DNA of 64,000 nucleotides from Intestinirhabdus alba (GCF_009711095.1 NZ_WMJZ01000020.1:1-64000); one strand, 5' to 3'; positions 23,977-33,501 are shown, counted from the stretch's first letter. Notes: a model not told the origin generated them from the sequence alone. Program-made: numbers and translations.

Positions 23977-25061
23977 TTGCCGGTATTCCCCTGCGGAAAC
24001 GGCTTAACAGCTATATCGCCGGGGCGGAGCCATTCCCACGTCGTTTCATCAATGACCGCTTCAACGTTGGTGGATGGTGAAATGATTTTGCGGTCAGTCA
24101 CGCCGCTGATTAGCGATATCTGGGTTTCCAGCTGGGAAATAACGAGTTCCTGCCCTGGCTCCAGACGGCTCATAAAGTCGGTAATCACGTCAGCGACCAG
24201 CGGTTTAACCTGCTCAATGGTCAGGCCGTTGGTCTTAATCTGTACTTCAAAATCCACCGGCTTTTTTGTCGGGGCCACGACCAGCGTATCTTTTGCCGTA
24301 ACCGGGCGCCGGTCTTCAATATACGCCCTGACAGTCTCGATCAGCTCCTGCGACGGCAGGTCATTAGCCGAGGTGATCGCCACATCAACCGTACCCAGTC
24401 CACGACGTAGTGGTGCGACATATGCCGACGACACGCCGTCCACTTCCAGCGCCCAGCGCTTGTAATCGTATTGGTTGCCCCCCGCCGGAGGCTTGCGCAG
24501 AACTTCCAGATAACGCGCCAGCAGGTCAGTGTCAGTTTCCTGATCCGTTCCGCCAGTCAGTGGACCGACGATAACCGCACTGTTGATGCCTTCCGGCGGA
24601 CTGACCAGTGTTGCGGCAATAGCGGTAGCCTTGTTGGTTGCGGACCCGGTAGCGGTATTTCTGACCGCGACAACGCCAGTTCCATCGTCACCAATCGTAC
24701 AGACGGCGGTGGTGTTAACGCTGATCCCCTCGGCCCGAATTTGGGCGCCGACGGGTAACACCTTGCCTGCCGTGCCGGTGATGGAGGCAGAGCCAGCCGA
24801 ACGGGTCGCTTTTTTGCGATAAATATTGCGGGTGCGGGCGTGTAGCTCCAGATTTTCTGGATCGGCGGTGTCAGGGAATATCTGACGAACAATCCAGCCC
24901 TGATAGGCGTACAGTCCGTCAGCCACGGCTGAAACGGTATTAGCCCGGACTGCGTAGTCGCTGTCTGTACCGGTATCGATACTTTCGCCCGGGAGCGCGT
25001 TCTGTATGTCACGCAGCTGGCGGGCAGTGCTTTCGGCAATTGTTGGAACCGGAAATGTCAT
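23973..25061 (-). CDS. Baseplate J-like protein (Mu gp47)
   Basis: 362 aa. Begins MTFPVPTIAESTARQLRDIQ and carries the Baseplate_J signature around residues 170-260 (GGTDQETDTDLLARYLEVL, PPAGGNQYDYKRWALEV, then DVAITSANDLPSQELIE). Main wedge protein of the baseplate. ATGA-type overlap with the next gene and immediate junction with gp46. Confidence 0.93.
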   Translation of the reverse strand: MTFPVPTIAESTARQLRDIQNALPGESIDTGTDSDYAVRANTVSAVADGLYAYQGWIVRQIFPDTADPENLELHARTRNIYRKKATRSAGSASITGTAGKVLPVGAQIRAEGISVNTTAVCTIGDDGTGVVAVRNTATGSATNKATAIAATLVSPPEGINSAVIVGPLTGGTDQETDTDLLARYLEVLRKPPAGGNQYDYKRWALEVDGVSSAYVAPLRRGLGTVDVAITSANDLPSQELIETVRAYIEDRRPVTAKDTLVVAPTKKPVDFEVQIKTNGLTIEQVKPLVADVITDFMSRLEPGQELVISQLETQISLISGVTDRKIISPSTNVEAVIDETTWEWLRPGDIAVKPFPQGNTGK

Positions 25062-25411
25062 TATGCAATCCTTACCGGGTGTGGGAACTGGTGAGGGGTT
25101 CCCGTGCCGTCCGTGACCGTTACCAGCAGAATCAGCCAGCCCTGTCGGCCCTCCCGGGTGTCAACGGTAACGGAATCAGCCCGACCGTCATCGAGCAGCG
25201 GCTGAAGCGCCTGAGAGGCATACTGGGAGGCCAGCTGGCGGATACGGGGTAAATCCTTTTCCCGGCGCAGTTCGTGGAGACGAGAACCCAGAGACGGATC
25301 CGCCCAGTAGCTCCCGAGCGGGGTCTCAAGACGCAGATACACCGCGTTTTGTAGCGAATAAATCCGGCTGTTGGTGTAATCGCCGGTAGAGGGGGAAATA
25401 TTCTGGTCCAT
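25061..25411 (-). CDS. Baseplate wedge protein (Mu gp46, GpW/gp25 family)
   Basis: 116 aa. The LGSYWADPSLGSRLHEL block is characteristic of T4 gp25/GpW-like sheath-initiation proteins. It has a late position between gp45 and gp47 as in Mu. A dyad resembling the candidate late-promoter motif lies just upstream (25447-25462). Confidence 0.9.
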   Translation of the reverse strand: MDQNISPSTGDYTNSRIYSLQNAVYLRLETPLGSYWADPSLGSRLHELRREKDLPRIRQLASQYASQALQPLLDDGRADSVTVDTREGRQGWLILLVTVTDGTGTPHQFPHPVRIA

Positions 25412-25446
25412 GCCGCCAGTCTGGCAGCATGGGGCTGTTATCAGGA

Positions 25447-25462
25447 GGTGAAGGGGTTCAGC
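25447..25462 (-). promoter_or_regulatory. Candidate late-activator dyad, copy C (imperfect)
   Basis: Minus strand GCTGAACCCCTTCACC, differing from copies A and B by one changed base in an arm. Lies between gp45 and gp46. The expected -10 position (25418-25423, CAGACT) is weak and close to the start codon, so this copy may be a relic. Confidence 0.35.
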
Positions 25463-25464
25463 GG

Positions 25465-26109
25465 TTAGTTTACGGGGATATCAGACATCCCGTCGGGGGT
25501 ATTGTGTTTGTGGGTACCGATTTTAATCCCGTTAATGGTCACGTCAACCGATGTTATGGTGCCGCCGGTGTGGGTAACATTTCCGGTAAACGCTGTGCCT
25601 TCACCGCCACTGACCGCCATCCCGCCGTTACCGGTTATCTTCCCGGCGACAATAACCTCCTGGCTGGCGGTCACCTTCGGTGTGGTAAATCCGGCACTCT
25701 GTTCGGCTTCCACTTCGTAGGTTTTGCACTTCACGCGATAAATGTCGCATTCGGTTTCAATAATGCGGCCACGCTTCATGACGATTTTAGCGCCTTCGTC
25801 GGTATACAGCGCCACTTCCCCGGGTTTGAGTGCGGTCAGGCGATACGCGCCGTGCTCAGTGGCCACAATGACGGTGTGGGACGTGGAGCCATTGAGGGGG
25901 ATTGCAATCCCCATCGACCCGGCCAGTGGATTGGAGGTAAAGCCGTAATGCTGGAAATATTCCGCCCCGTCCAGGTTTTCCCCGGCCAGCCCTTTCAGTT
26001 GCAACATCTGGACCTTTGTCGAACTGTCGGTCGCGCTGGTGATGGTCCGGAATGCCTGGCGTATATTCTGGAGTGCCTGCTGTATCCGCTGATTAACCTT
26101 ATTCCACAT
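25465..26109 (-). CDS. Baseplate assembly/spike protein (Mu gp45, gpV family)
   Basis: 214 aa with an N-terminal OB-fold-like part (QMLQLKGLAGENLDGAEYFQ, then GFTSNPLAGSMGIAIPLNGS). The C-terminal beta-helical part ends in GTHKHNTPDG with an HxH, as in Mu gp45 and P2 gpV spikes, where the tip binds iron. It forms the central membrane-piercing spike. Confidence 0.9.
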   Translation of the reverse strand: MWNKVNQRIQQALQNIRQAFRTITSATDSSTKVQMLQLKGLAGENLDGAEYFQHYGFTSNPLAGSMGIAIPLNGSTSHTVIVATEHGAYRLTALKPGEVALYTDEGAKIVMKRGRIIETECDIYRVKCKTYEVEAEQSAGFTTPKVTASQEVIVAGKITGNGGMAVSGGEGTAFTGNVTHTGGTITSVDVTINGIKIGTHKHNTPDGMSDIPVN

Positions 26110-27317
26110 TACGGACTCCCCACGTCAATAATTGCCACATCATTTTTTTGTTTCCGGCCCCGGCGATGGCGGCGCTTTTTATCCCGGGGGAATGCATCAG
26201 GGATCCAGACGCTGTCCTCTTTAAACCGGAGTCCCGTCGTCTGGCCATTTCGCCCACCGCTGAACTGGCGCCCCATCAGAAAAAACACGGCATCCAGTCC
26301 GTGCGGCTCGCTGACAATGCGGACACGCTGCCCCGGTGTCCAGAGAGTCCCGGCGGCGGTCCGGTGGCCGGGAACCTCGGCGCTGATATCCCAGCCGGAC
26401 AGGCGGGCGTCGCTCATGGCCTTTTTGGCCCGATAATTCACCTGTTCCATATTGCTGGTATCGCCGATAGTAATAATCTGCGGGCGGTACCAGGTCACCG
26501 TCGGATCCGTTACCACTGCCCGCATATCATGCGTGCCGGTCTGGCCGCTCCCTGCTTCACTGGCAGCGCTGGCCAGCAGCCGGACGCTGCCGTCGTCGTT
26601 CCAGACATCAATCGGTGCTGTACTGGTCTTACTGTCTGCGTGGCGGGCGTGTCCCTGAGCCAGTGCCGTCAGTTCGGAGTAACAGCCGTTAACGGATCGG
26701 GTTTCCTCCAGTGACAGCAGATTATTACCCGTGCCGTCATTTCTGAGGACCAGCGTATCCACCGGATCCGCCGCGTAATCCGGCCCACCGACGACCAGCG
26801 TCCCATCGGGATCGAACCAGGGCCAGAGACCGCGACCAGCGGCCGCTTTCTCCAGGGCATCCCATGCCCGCATTCCCGGCTCAATAGTGACCTTGTCGTT
26901 ACGCGGAGCGCTGCTGGCCTGAACCCGGATATTCCGGACTCCCAGCGGCCTGACGATTTTTTCTATAACTTCGTCCAGGGTGAGCTGGTTCGCGCTGAAA
27001 ACCGGGGCGGCGCAGTCAACCAGAACGGCGGCATCGTCACGGCCGGTCAGCGCCAGCGTATAGTTCTGGCGGGAGACAATTCGGCGAACGGCATCAATCC
27101 GGCCACTGAGGACCGTCTCGTCGCCCACCTGCAGCCGGATAACGGCCCCCCGGACAATCTCCGCCGGAAAGACCTTATCCGGCAGTCCCAGCACCAGTTG
27201 CCAGCCGTCGGCGGGTTTCAGGAAGTCGCTGTCGATACGGTAGCTGCTCCAGTCTGAGTGGGCTTTTCCCGCAATCACCAGGCTGATTTTGTCCTGTTCG
27301 TTATCTGGCATAGGCAT
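26109..27317 (-). CDS. Baseplate hub protein (Mu gpP)
   Basis: 402 aa, gp27-like hub (MPMPDNEQDKISLVIAGKAH, then GWQLVLGLPDKVFPAEIVRG). Residues about 110-180 resemble the Mu gpP/P2 gpD hub fold. Trimeric hub that holds the spike. It overlaps gpN by 17 bases and abuts gp45. Confidence 0.9.
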   Translation of the reverse strand: MPMPDNEQDKISLVIAGKAHSDWSSYRIDSDFLKPADGWQLVLGLPDKVFPAEIVRGAVIRLQVGDETVLSGRIDAVRRIVSRQNYTLALTGRDDAAVLVDCAAPVFSANQLTLDEVIEKIVRPLGVRNIRVQASSAPRNDKVTIEPGMRAWDALEKAAAGRGLWPWFDPDGTLVVGGPDYAADPVDTLVLRNDGTGNNLLSLEETRSVNGCYSELTALAQGHARHADSKTSTAPIDVWNDDGSVRLLASAASEAGSGQTGTHDMRAVVTDPTVTWYRPQIITIGDTSNMEQVNYRAKKAMSDARLSGWDISAEVPGHRTAAGTLWTPGQRVRIVSEPHGLDAVFFLMGRQFSGGRNGQTTGLRFKEDSVWIPDAFPRDKKRRHRRGRKQKNDVAIIDVGSP

Positions 27318-28650
27318 TCAGTACCATCCCGGCGGTAATCTGGTTGGGGTTGCGAATTTCAGGGTTCAGGTGCAGCAGCTCGGCGGAGCGATGATGGTCG
27401 CCATACCAGAGGTGCGCCAGCAGATGCAGGCAACTGTCAGCCTGTACCTGTCGGCGGGTGAGCGGCGGACGGCGGGCGAGAATCATCACGCCCAGATCCT
27501 GCAGCGTCAGCGCGATAGTCTTCATGCTGTCGACCAGCGTCAGCCACATAATCCCCACCGGCGCGGCGGTTTCCGTGACCGTTTCCCGCGTTGGCTCGTA
27601 ACGATGGCGGAACAGGTCAATGGTGGTCTGGATCCGGATCCGTACATCGCTGACTAGCTTTCCGATATCGTTGGGGGTGAGCTGCGCCGTTTGCTCATCA
27701 TCAGACAGGATCGCCGTGGCCGCGCTGGCCAGTTCGGTGACGGCCGCCACGGCATACGTCGTTTTAATATCCTGAACATCCTCCGGCGAGGCATCCGACG
27801 GCAGGTCCACCGTCGGGGCTGTATCACCATTAATGAAGGCCTCCGGCAGGCTGACCAGCGTATCCATATCCTTAACGACTTCATTCCAGGTAGAAATTAC
27901 GGTCGATGACGTGGCCACGTCCGCCACGGTGTCAGCCAGACCGATGGCCGTCACCGGCGCTGTGGAGGCCAGCGCCGGAACAGCGCTGGCCATGTTGGCC
28001 ACATGGGTCTCCAGAACCTCGCTGAGCGCCTGAACAAACTGAGCGGGGTTTTCAGCCAGCCCGACCATCTGATCCATCGTAAATGAGATATCGCTGTCAT
28101 ACGTCAGCAGCGTATTAATCAGCGTGGACTCCACCGTTTTAGCCCGTTTAATAAGGCTGTTAGCCGTATTTAAAGGGGCTGTAACAGCATCAAAAAATTC
28201 GCCCAGCTCTGCCGTCAGCGAGTCCAGCGTATCAAACAGCGACGCTCCGAACATTTCAGGCAGGGCCGCGCTGAACAGCGCAGTTCCGGTCCGGTTTTCC
28301 AGAAAACTCAGGTCAACCGTGCAGCTATCCGGGTTTTCGGCGTCATGATGGATCCCGTAGCCAGTAACGATAACAGACGGAATGGAGCCATAAACCGGGT
28401 GTATCAGCTCACCGTCTCCAGGCTCGTCCAGTGCGGCAATCAACTTCTGCAGGTGGTACTCGTAGGTGTCGCCCCATAACAGCGCTGTGAGCCGGAACGG
28501 CCGCGATTTGCGCCCCAGGTCTTTCAGGTCGGCGCCGTCAACGTGGGGATATTCATACGCGGCGTGGTCACGGCTGATTTCTTCATCGGTAGCGATGACG
28601 TCAAACGTCACCCCCCGGAATGATGCAGGTTGCATGTTTTCCCAGCCCAT
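27301..28650 (-). CDS. Mu gpN-like tail protein with DNA-circularisation domain
   Basis: 449 aa. The N-terminal 100 residues (PASFRGVTFDVIATDEEISRD, then YEYPHVDGADLKDLGRKSR) form the DNA_circ_N domain found in Mu gpN. The C-terminal 60 residues resemble a LysM-type module (HLLAHLWYGDHHRSAELLHLN), joining tape measure and hub. The long middle is helical with many Ala/Thr. Starts one base after the tape measure stop. Confidence 0.88.
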   Translation of the reverse strand: MGWENMQPASFRGVTFDVIATDEEISRDHAAYEYPHVDGADLKDLGRKSRPFRLTALLWGDTYEYHLQKLIAALDEPGDGELIHPVYGSIPSVIVTGYGIHHDAENPDSCTVDLSFLENRTGTALFSAALPEMFGASLFDTLDSLTAELGEFFDAVTAPLNTANSLIKRAKTVESTLINTLLTYDSDISFTMDQMVGLAENPAQFVQALSEVLETHVANMASAVPALASTAPVTAIGLADTVADVATSSTVISTWNEVVKDMDTLVSLPEAFINGDTAPTVDLPSDASPEDVQDIKTTYAVAAVTELASAATAILSDDEQTAQLTPNDIGKLVSDVRIRIQTTIDLFRHRYEPTRETVTETAAPVGIMWLTLVDSMKTIALTLQDLGVMILARRPPLTRRQVQADSCLHLLAHLWYGDHHRSAELLHLNPEIRNPNQITAGMVLNAYAR

Positions 28651-30893
28651 TAATTTGGTCCTCCTGTGCCTCTGTTGCCGTCCTGAATGTTGTGCTGATT
28701 CACCGACTCGGCCAGAACGTGGCCATCGACGAACAGTTGCGTGGTAACGTTCACCTGCTGTGGTGGGAGTGAAACCGTTCCACCGGCTTGCTGCGGTGAG
28801 GCGTTGCCGCTCCTGGAGGAAGAGGCAGGAACGACACCCGGCGCCCCTCCGGTCGCGCTGGTGACCTGTGACGGAGACACGCTGGCATTCGCGGCGCTGC
28901 TCTGTTCGTCGAGATAGCGGCGGATCCAGACCTCGTTCTCAGTCGAATACCCTTCGCCGAACTGATACCAGGGCTGGTATTTCTTTCGGGCGGCATCGAT
29001 AAGTGACTGGGGATATTTGGCCCGGATAGCTTTCCAGCGCTCTTCGCTGCCATTGACGGCGGCGTCTTCCTCCGGGCTTGTCATGGTGGCCAGTGCGGTG
29101 ACCGTGCCGCCAGCTCCCGCCAGTTTTCCCAGAAATCCCAGCAGGGAGCCGCCTTTTGCGGCCGTTGATGCGGCGGCTGTGGCTGCGCTGGCCGCGCCGG
29201 TGGTTCCGGCAGCGGCTCCGACTGCAGCACCGGCACCGCCCGCCAGAAATTTCAGCCCCGCAAAGGTCACCGCAGCGGCAGTCATGGACTGAATGGCTGT
29301 CGCTGCGCCTGCGGCTGCAGTGGTCAGCCCGGGGAACTCTTCGCCCAGTCGGCTGAGTTCACCGGCGGCAGAGCCTGCGACATCAGCCAGCTTTTTAACA
29401 CTGTCCATCTGCGCAAAGTCGGCCGTGTTGCGGGCCTGCTCAAATTTGAAATCGTTGGTATCAGCAATAAAGGCGAAGTCTTCATCCCCGGCGCGTTTGC
29501 CTTCCGGCAGCGCACGCTGCTGGTTTATCTCCGCTTCGACCTGCTTCCGGTATGTGGGGTTGTTACGATAGGCCAGTAACGCCATCAGCGCCTGGCGGTC
29601 AGCAATCACCTTACCAACGCCGCTCCCTTCCAGGATCGTCGCCATCGACTCCATGACGGCGGAGCGCTCGGCGTTGTTTTTTGTTGCGCCCATGCGCTGC
29701 TGGAGCTGCTGGTATCGTTTGTCACTGCCGACAACCCGGTCGACAACCCGGGAGAACGCCTCGATGGGGTCGATCCCCTTTTCGCGGGCGTTGGCCAGCG
29801 TGCCTGGCAGGTCGATACCGTGACCGTTAACGATGATTTTTTTCGCCGCGTTCGCCGCGTCCGCGCTGGTGAGTTTGGCCAGCAGGTTAACGACGTTGTT
29901 CCCGGCCTCGTCGCTGCTGCCCGCCGTGACGCCTGCGGCCTCGTTCAGGGTCAGCAGTTTGGAAAAGTCGTCGATCCCCTTCATACCGGCAGAGCCTGCC
30001 GCCGCCATCTGTGGTGCCAGCCAGCGGGCCATGTCCTGCAGTTCGAAGTTGCCCGCTTTACCGGCGGCAATGGCCATATTCAGCGCGGTGGGTATGTCCG
30101 AATCCTGGAGGCCAAACGACTGTTTGCCCTTGATGGCCAGCGAGGCCAGATCCAGCGGTGATGCACCGGACGCCGTGGCGTATTTCATGAGGTCCGGTAA
30201 CCATTGACTGGCTGTCTCATAAGAGACAACGCCGCTGGCCAGCATCTGGTTCATGGCCTCCGCCGCGTCTTCCTTCGTGCCTCCACCGTAGCCGACAGCC
30301 TGGCGAATGCTGGTATCCATTTTCTGGCGTCCTGCCAGTCGTCCCGCCTGTCCTTCACCACCGAACGCAGTATTAGCCATCATGCTGAGCTGGCGCTGAT
30401 AGACCATCTGGCGGCTGACAGGCCGGGCCGCAACGGCAACACCGGCGGCGATACCGCCGGTTATCCCCATGATATTACCGCCAATGCGCCGGGCTTCTGC
30501 CATGCGGCTGTAGCCGCGCATTTCCTGATTTAGCTCACGCAGACGCCCACGCATGGAGCGATAAGCCCGTTCCTGCTCGCGGGCAGATGCGACACCGCTA
30601 CGGGCCAGCCGGTTATAGCCAGCGATGGTCTTCGTGATTTCCCGCTGAATGGCCCGCTCAGAGCGAACGCCCAGGCTTTCCCGGGTCGTGGAGAGACGGC
30701 GGGCTTCCTCCGCCGCCGTTCTGGCGCTCCGGGCGGTCTGCTCATTGCTTTTCTTCTGCTCAGTGCTGGCATGGCTGGCGGCCTTAGTGGCATCGGTGGC
30801 CGCTTTGGTGGTGAGTTTTAACCCTTTAACCAGAACCGCCGACGCATCGTCTTTGGCGGTCAGGGTCATGCCTACTTTGAAGTTACCGGCCAT
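28650..30893 (-). CDS. Tail tape measure protein
   Basis: 747 aa, the longest tail gene. N-terminal helical, Ala/Lys-rich region (LTAKDDASAVLVKGLKLTTK), a TAMP-like core (KGIDDFSKLLTLNEAAGVTA) and a hydrophobic Ala/Gly segment (about residues 530-600). Sets tail length and is ejected with the DNA. Its start lies inside the end of the frameshifted chaperone extension. The 747-residue length would predict a tail of roughly 110 nm by the usual 1.5 A per residue rule. Confidence 0.92.
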   Translation of the reverse strand: MAGNFKVGMTLTAKDDASAVLVKGLKLTTKAATDATKAASHASTEQKKSNEQTARSARTAAEEARRLSTTRESLGVRSERAIQREITKTIAGYNRLARSGVASAREQERAYRSMRGRLRELNQEMRGYSRMAEARRIGGNIMGITGGIAAGVAVAARPVSRQMVYQRQLSMMANTAFGGEGQAGRLAGRQKMDTSIRQAVGYGGGTKEDAAEAMNQMLASGVVSYETASQWLPDLMKYATASGASPLDLASLAIKGKQSFGLQDSDIPTALNMAIAAGKAGNFELQDMARWLAPQMAAAGSAGMKGIDDFSKLLTLNEAAGVTAGSSDEAGNNVVNLLAKLTSADAANAAKKIIVNGHGIDLPGTLANAREKGIDPIEAFSRVVDRVVGSDKRYQQLQQRMGATKNNAERSAVMESMATILEGSGVGKVIADRQALMALLAYRNNPTYRKQVEAEINQQRALPEGKRAGDEDFAFIADTNDFKFEQARNTADFAQMDSVKKLADVAGSAAGELSRLGEEFPGLTTAAAGAATAIQSMTAAAVTFAGLKFLAGGAGAAVGAAAGTTGAASAATAAASTAAKGGSLLGFLGKLAGAGGTVTALATMTSPEEDAAVNGSEERWKAIRAKYPQSLIDAARKKYQPWYQFGEGYSTENEVWIRRYLDEQSSAANASVSPSQVTSATGGAPGVVPASSSRSGNASPQQAGGTVSLPPQQVNVTTQLFVDGHVLAESVNQHNIQDGNRGTGGPN

Positions 30894-31134
30894 TACGGGA
30901 TTTCCCTTTTTTACGTTTCTTTCTGAGGGATTTAAACGACTGACGGGGGGATGAGTCTTTCCTGCCGGGCTTGTTACCGTTCAGCCTGCTGAGAGCCGCC
31001 AGATAGCTGTCCAGCTCCTGGCGGCTCATCTGCATTATTCGCTCTTCGGTAACGCCGTACTTTCCGAGGGCGAGGACGGCGAGTCGGTGTCCGGCGAGCC
31101 GGGATTCCCGCCGCTCCGCTTTGCCCGTAATTCC
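30883..31134 (-). CDS. -1 frameshift extension of the tail assembly chaperone (gp41')
   Basis: Open frame continuing gp41 in the -1 frame. Joined at the G-run it adds 83 residues, giving about 183 aa. The stretch LALGKYGVTEERIMQMSRQEL-type sequence is typical of the T part of gpG/gpGT tail chaperones, whereas the zero-frame tail of gp41 is low complexity. It ends Lys/Arg-rich and overlaps the tape measure start. Short internal initiation at 31029 (48 aa) is less likely. Confidence 0.7.
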   Translation of the reverse strand, partial: GITGKAERRESRLAGHRLAVLALGKYGVTEERIMQMSRQELDSYLAALSRLNGNKPGRKDSSPRQSFKSLRKKRKKGKSRNGR

Positions 31135-31433
31135 CCCTGGGCACCTGTCAGAATGTCGTAATCGTCATCCGTCAGATGTTCGTGAAGCAGCTCCGCCGTC
31201 AGCTCCTCCCGGGGAATGCTTCCCAGCCTGACCAGCGTACTGGCCAGAATGGCGCAACGGTACCAGGAATCAGGGATAAACCCCTCGACAGTGCCGTATT
31301 TTTCTTCGGTATCATCCAGGGCTTCGAAATTATGGCGCATGAGGGGAAGGCCGATTTCATAATCGACGTGAAGGGTATCCCCGAACGGGATCCCATCCAT
31401 CAGCGTTCCGGTTTCAGTTTTCGCCTTAATCAT
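31035..31433 (-). CDS. Tail assembly chaperone (Mu gp41)
   Basis: 132 aa. Starts MIKAKTETGTLMDGIPFGDT and keeps the gp41 blocks (REELTAELLHEHLTDDDYDI). After residue 99 the zero-frame tail (RSGGNPGSPDTDSPSSPSES) is Ser/Pro-rich and short. A CAG-GGG-GAA run at 31131-31139 is the likely slippage site for the -1 product. Binds the tape measure during tail assembly; not part of the virion in related phages. Confidence 0.88.
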   Translation of the reverse strand: MIKAKTETGTLMDGIPFGDTLHVDYEIGLPLMRHNFEALDDTEEKYGTVEGFIPDSWYRCAILASTLVRLGSIPREELTAELLHEHLTDDDYDILTGAQGELRAKRSGGNPGSPDTDSPSSPSESTALPKSE

Positions 31434-31804
31434 GCGTTAACCTTCCTCAGTGCGGCCAGCTTGATGTCAATTTTGGCTTCGTTATCCACGGTGTACTTTT
31501 CCCCCACCTCAGTGGTGAAACAGTCCAGATATGAGGTCCGCTTGCCGGTATTGCCGAGCGGGTACAGGGTAACCTTGACGCCTTCCAGATTCTCCCAGTC
31601 CGGCTCGTCCGAATCCGGGATAACCGCCGAAACTGACAGTTCATACGTGGCGATACCCCGCGCAAATCCTTTCGCCCGGCCGGTTTTGTTCATCGTCTTG
31701 ACGAGCTTACGGCCGGTGCTGTTCTGAACGTCCAGGTCGGTGATTTCGATTTCCTGGCTGTCAATCTCCAGGACAATCGAACCAATATATTCTTCCAGTG
31801 CCAT
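31430..31804 (-). CDS. Tail tube protein (Mu gpM)
   Basis: 124 aa. Contains GSIVLEIDSQEIEITDLDVQ, RGIATYELSVSAVIPDSD and ends KYTVDNEAKIDIKLAALRK, consistent with Mu-like tail tube proteins. Stop overlaps the gp41 start. Forms the inner tube within the contractile sheath. Confidence 0.9.
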   Translation of the reverse strand: MALEEYIGSIVLEIDSQEIEITDLDVQNSTGRKLVKTMNKTGRAKGFARGIATYELSVSAVIPDSDEPDWENLEGVKVTLYPLGNTGKRTSYLDCFTTEVGEKYTVDNEAKIDIKLAALRKVNA

Positions 31805-31817
31805 TAACCGGCCCTCC

Positions 31818-33239
31818 TTACAAAATCATATCGATACGGCCAGCGAACACATGAAGGCCGTTCACCACATCCGCCGGGATGGTGGCATCAACGCGGTTTG
31901 CATCAACGCCGCTTTTCTGGGCCTTGAGTTTGCTCCGGTTGGCCTCGACGTTCTCGATGATTTCCGCGTCTTCGAGCTTCATCAGCACGTCGTACAGCTC
32001 ACTTTCCACCTTCGGCGGTGTCCGGGTGCTGAGCTTGTCGCGGGGGAAGCGCAGCAAAATACGCTCACGACACGCCTTGCGGACATAATCCAGCGTCCGG
32101 ATTGACGTAATATCCAGCAGCGACGGATCCGCCACGCCGGTGGCGTTGACGGTGTAGGTACTGACAGCGCGGACAATCTGTACGGTATTTCCGGGACCGA
32201 CCTCTATCGGCGTCAGGCCGTTATGTAAGGCGTTTTCCTGTTCGTTGCGGCTTTCACGCTGCGACATATCCACGATATCCAGCCCGGTCAGCGCCAGCGT
32301 GTTCAGTGGCCGCGCCGGGTCTTCCTCGCTGGCCATCACCGCGCCATAAATCGCGGCCAGAATTGCAGGCAGCCGGGCCGAACCGCGATACCACGGGACA
32401 GAGACGCGGCCATCGTTCACACCACTGGCCAGCGTCGTTCCGGTCCCCAGACTGCCGGTCCAGCCAGCACAGCCCACGGCGCCGCGCTGCTCCATTGCGT
32501 TACCGGTGCTTGTCAGGTGCTCGCTGAGAGCGGCCAGCGCCTTGTCGGTGCTGAACGGGCAGATCAGAATGTTATGGCCAGCGGCAAACACCGCATCCAG
32601 CGCGGGCTGAATATCCGGATTCTTCTCGCCCCCGGCCATGGGGGTGACGGTCAGGGTCAGACCGGTAACGGTGGTACTGGCGGACAGCGCGATATCATTC
32701 CCCCATTCGCCGAAGGAACGCGCCGACAGGGTTAGCTGTTTGTTTTCGGTGTCATAGGCACCGCCAGCCAGCAGCGCCGGGATTTTCTGCATCGCAGCCA
32801 CCAGAGCCGGAATAATGGTGGCTTCACCGTCACCGCTGGCCACGTTTATTGCGACCTCGTCTCCGGCAATCCGGAGCGTCAGGGTTCCGGCCCGCGTGGC
32901 TTTCCCTTCCACCTTAATGGATCCGCCAGCCGCCACCCCGGTGTCACCATCAGTCAGGCCGATAACGTCCAGCTGCAGATAGTTATTGGCCCTGATTGCC
33001 GCCCGGGCCATCGCGGTCGCCAGTGACCCCTCGCCGAAGAGGTCGGCGGCTTCATCGTCGGAAAAGACGCTAACGGGCGTCAGCGGCTCAGCGCGGCCAG
33101 TGGATAACATCGGACCAATAACAAGTACCCGCTGGGGATTCCCGGGCAGGGTGTTAACCGCCAGACGCGTATTAAACTCCAGATACGCGCCGGGCTTGCG
33201 GATACTGTTCGGGATAGTGTCAAACTGGATATCACTCAT
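31818..33239 (-). CDS. Tail sheath protein (Mu gpL)
   Basis: 473 aa starting MSDIQFDTIPNSIRKPGAYL, with sheath-typical segments VLVIGPMLSTGRAEPL and the conserved C-terminal region (LDYVRKACRERILLRFPRDKL). Contractile sheath subunit, showing a myovirus-type virion. Overlaps DUF2635 start by eight bases. Confidence 0.93.
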   Translation of the reverse strand: MSDIQFDTIPNSIRKPGAYLEFNTRLAVNTLPGNPQRVLVIGPMLSTGRAEPLTPVSVFSDDEAADLFGEGSLATAMARAAIRANNYLQLDVIGLTDGDTGVAAGGSIKVEGKATRAGTLTLRIAGDEVAINVASGDGEATIIPALVAAMQKIPALLAGGAYDTENKQLTLSARSFGEWGNDIALSASTTVTGLTLTVTPMAGGEKNPDIQPALDAVFAAGHNILICPFSTDKALAALSEHLTSTGNAMEQRGAVGCAGWTGSLGTGTTLASGVNDGRVSVPWYRGSARLPAILAAIYGAVMASEEDPARPLNTLALTGLDIVDMSQRESRNEQENALHNGLTPIEVGPGNTVQIVRAVSTYTVNATGVADPSLLDITSIRTLDYVRKACRERILLRFPRDKLSTRTPPKVESELYDVLMKLEDAEIIENVEANRSKLKAQKSGVDANRVDATIPADVVNGLHVFAGRIDMIL

Positions 33240-33501
33240 TTTCTGACGCCTTCTTGTTCGTTTTGCCTTTGACCGGCGCGGACGTTTTGGCGCTTTCCGC
33301 TTCGCTCTCGTTTCCCGCGTCTGTCAGTGTGGCGGGGGCTTCCGGTTTATCACCGACCAGAACCAGATCGCCATCGGTCAGTGCGCGGCGATAATAGGCC
33401 GAACTGTCGACCTCCACGGGTTCTCCAGCAATGTATTGTTTCGCGTTATGCTCCGTCGGGAATTTAAGCCCCGGCGCAGCCTGTACCTTTAGTTTTGCCA
33501 T
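33232..33501 (-). CDS. DUF2635-family protein (Mu gp38-like)
   Basis: 89 aa. MAKLKVQAAPGLKFPTE, VDSSAYYRRALTDGDLV match DUF2635, found just upstream of the sheath gene in Mu-like phages. Lys-rich tail (KGKTNKKASENE). Function not established; probably a tail terminator or connector accessory. Confidence 0.82.
   Translation of the reverse strand: MAKLKVQAAPGLKFPTEHNAKQYIAGEPVEVDSSAYYRRALTDGDLVLVGDKPEAPATLTDAGNESEAESAKTSAPVKGKTNKKASENE

Noticed and set aside
25429-26436. Long plus-strand frame (335 aa) across baseplate genes
   Set aside because: Antisense to well-recognised gp45/gpP genes and without motifs; a shadow frame of GC-rich coding DNA.
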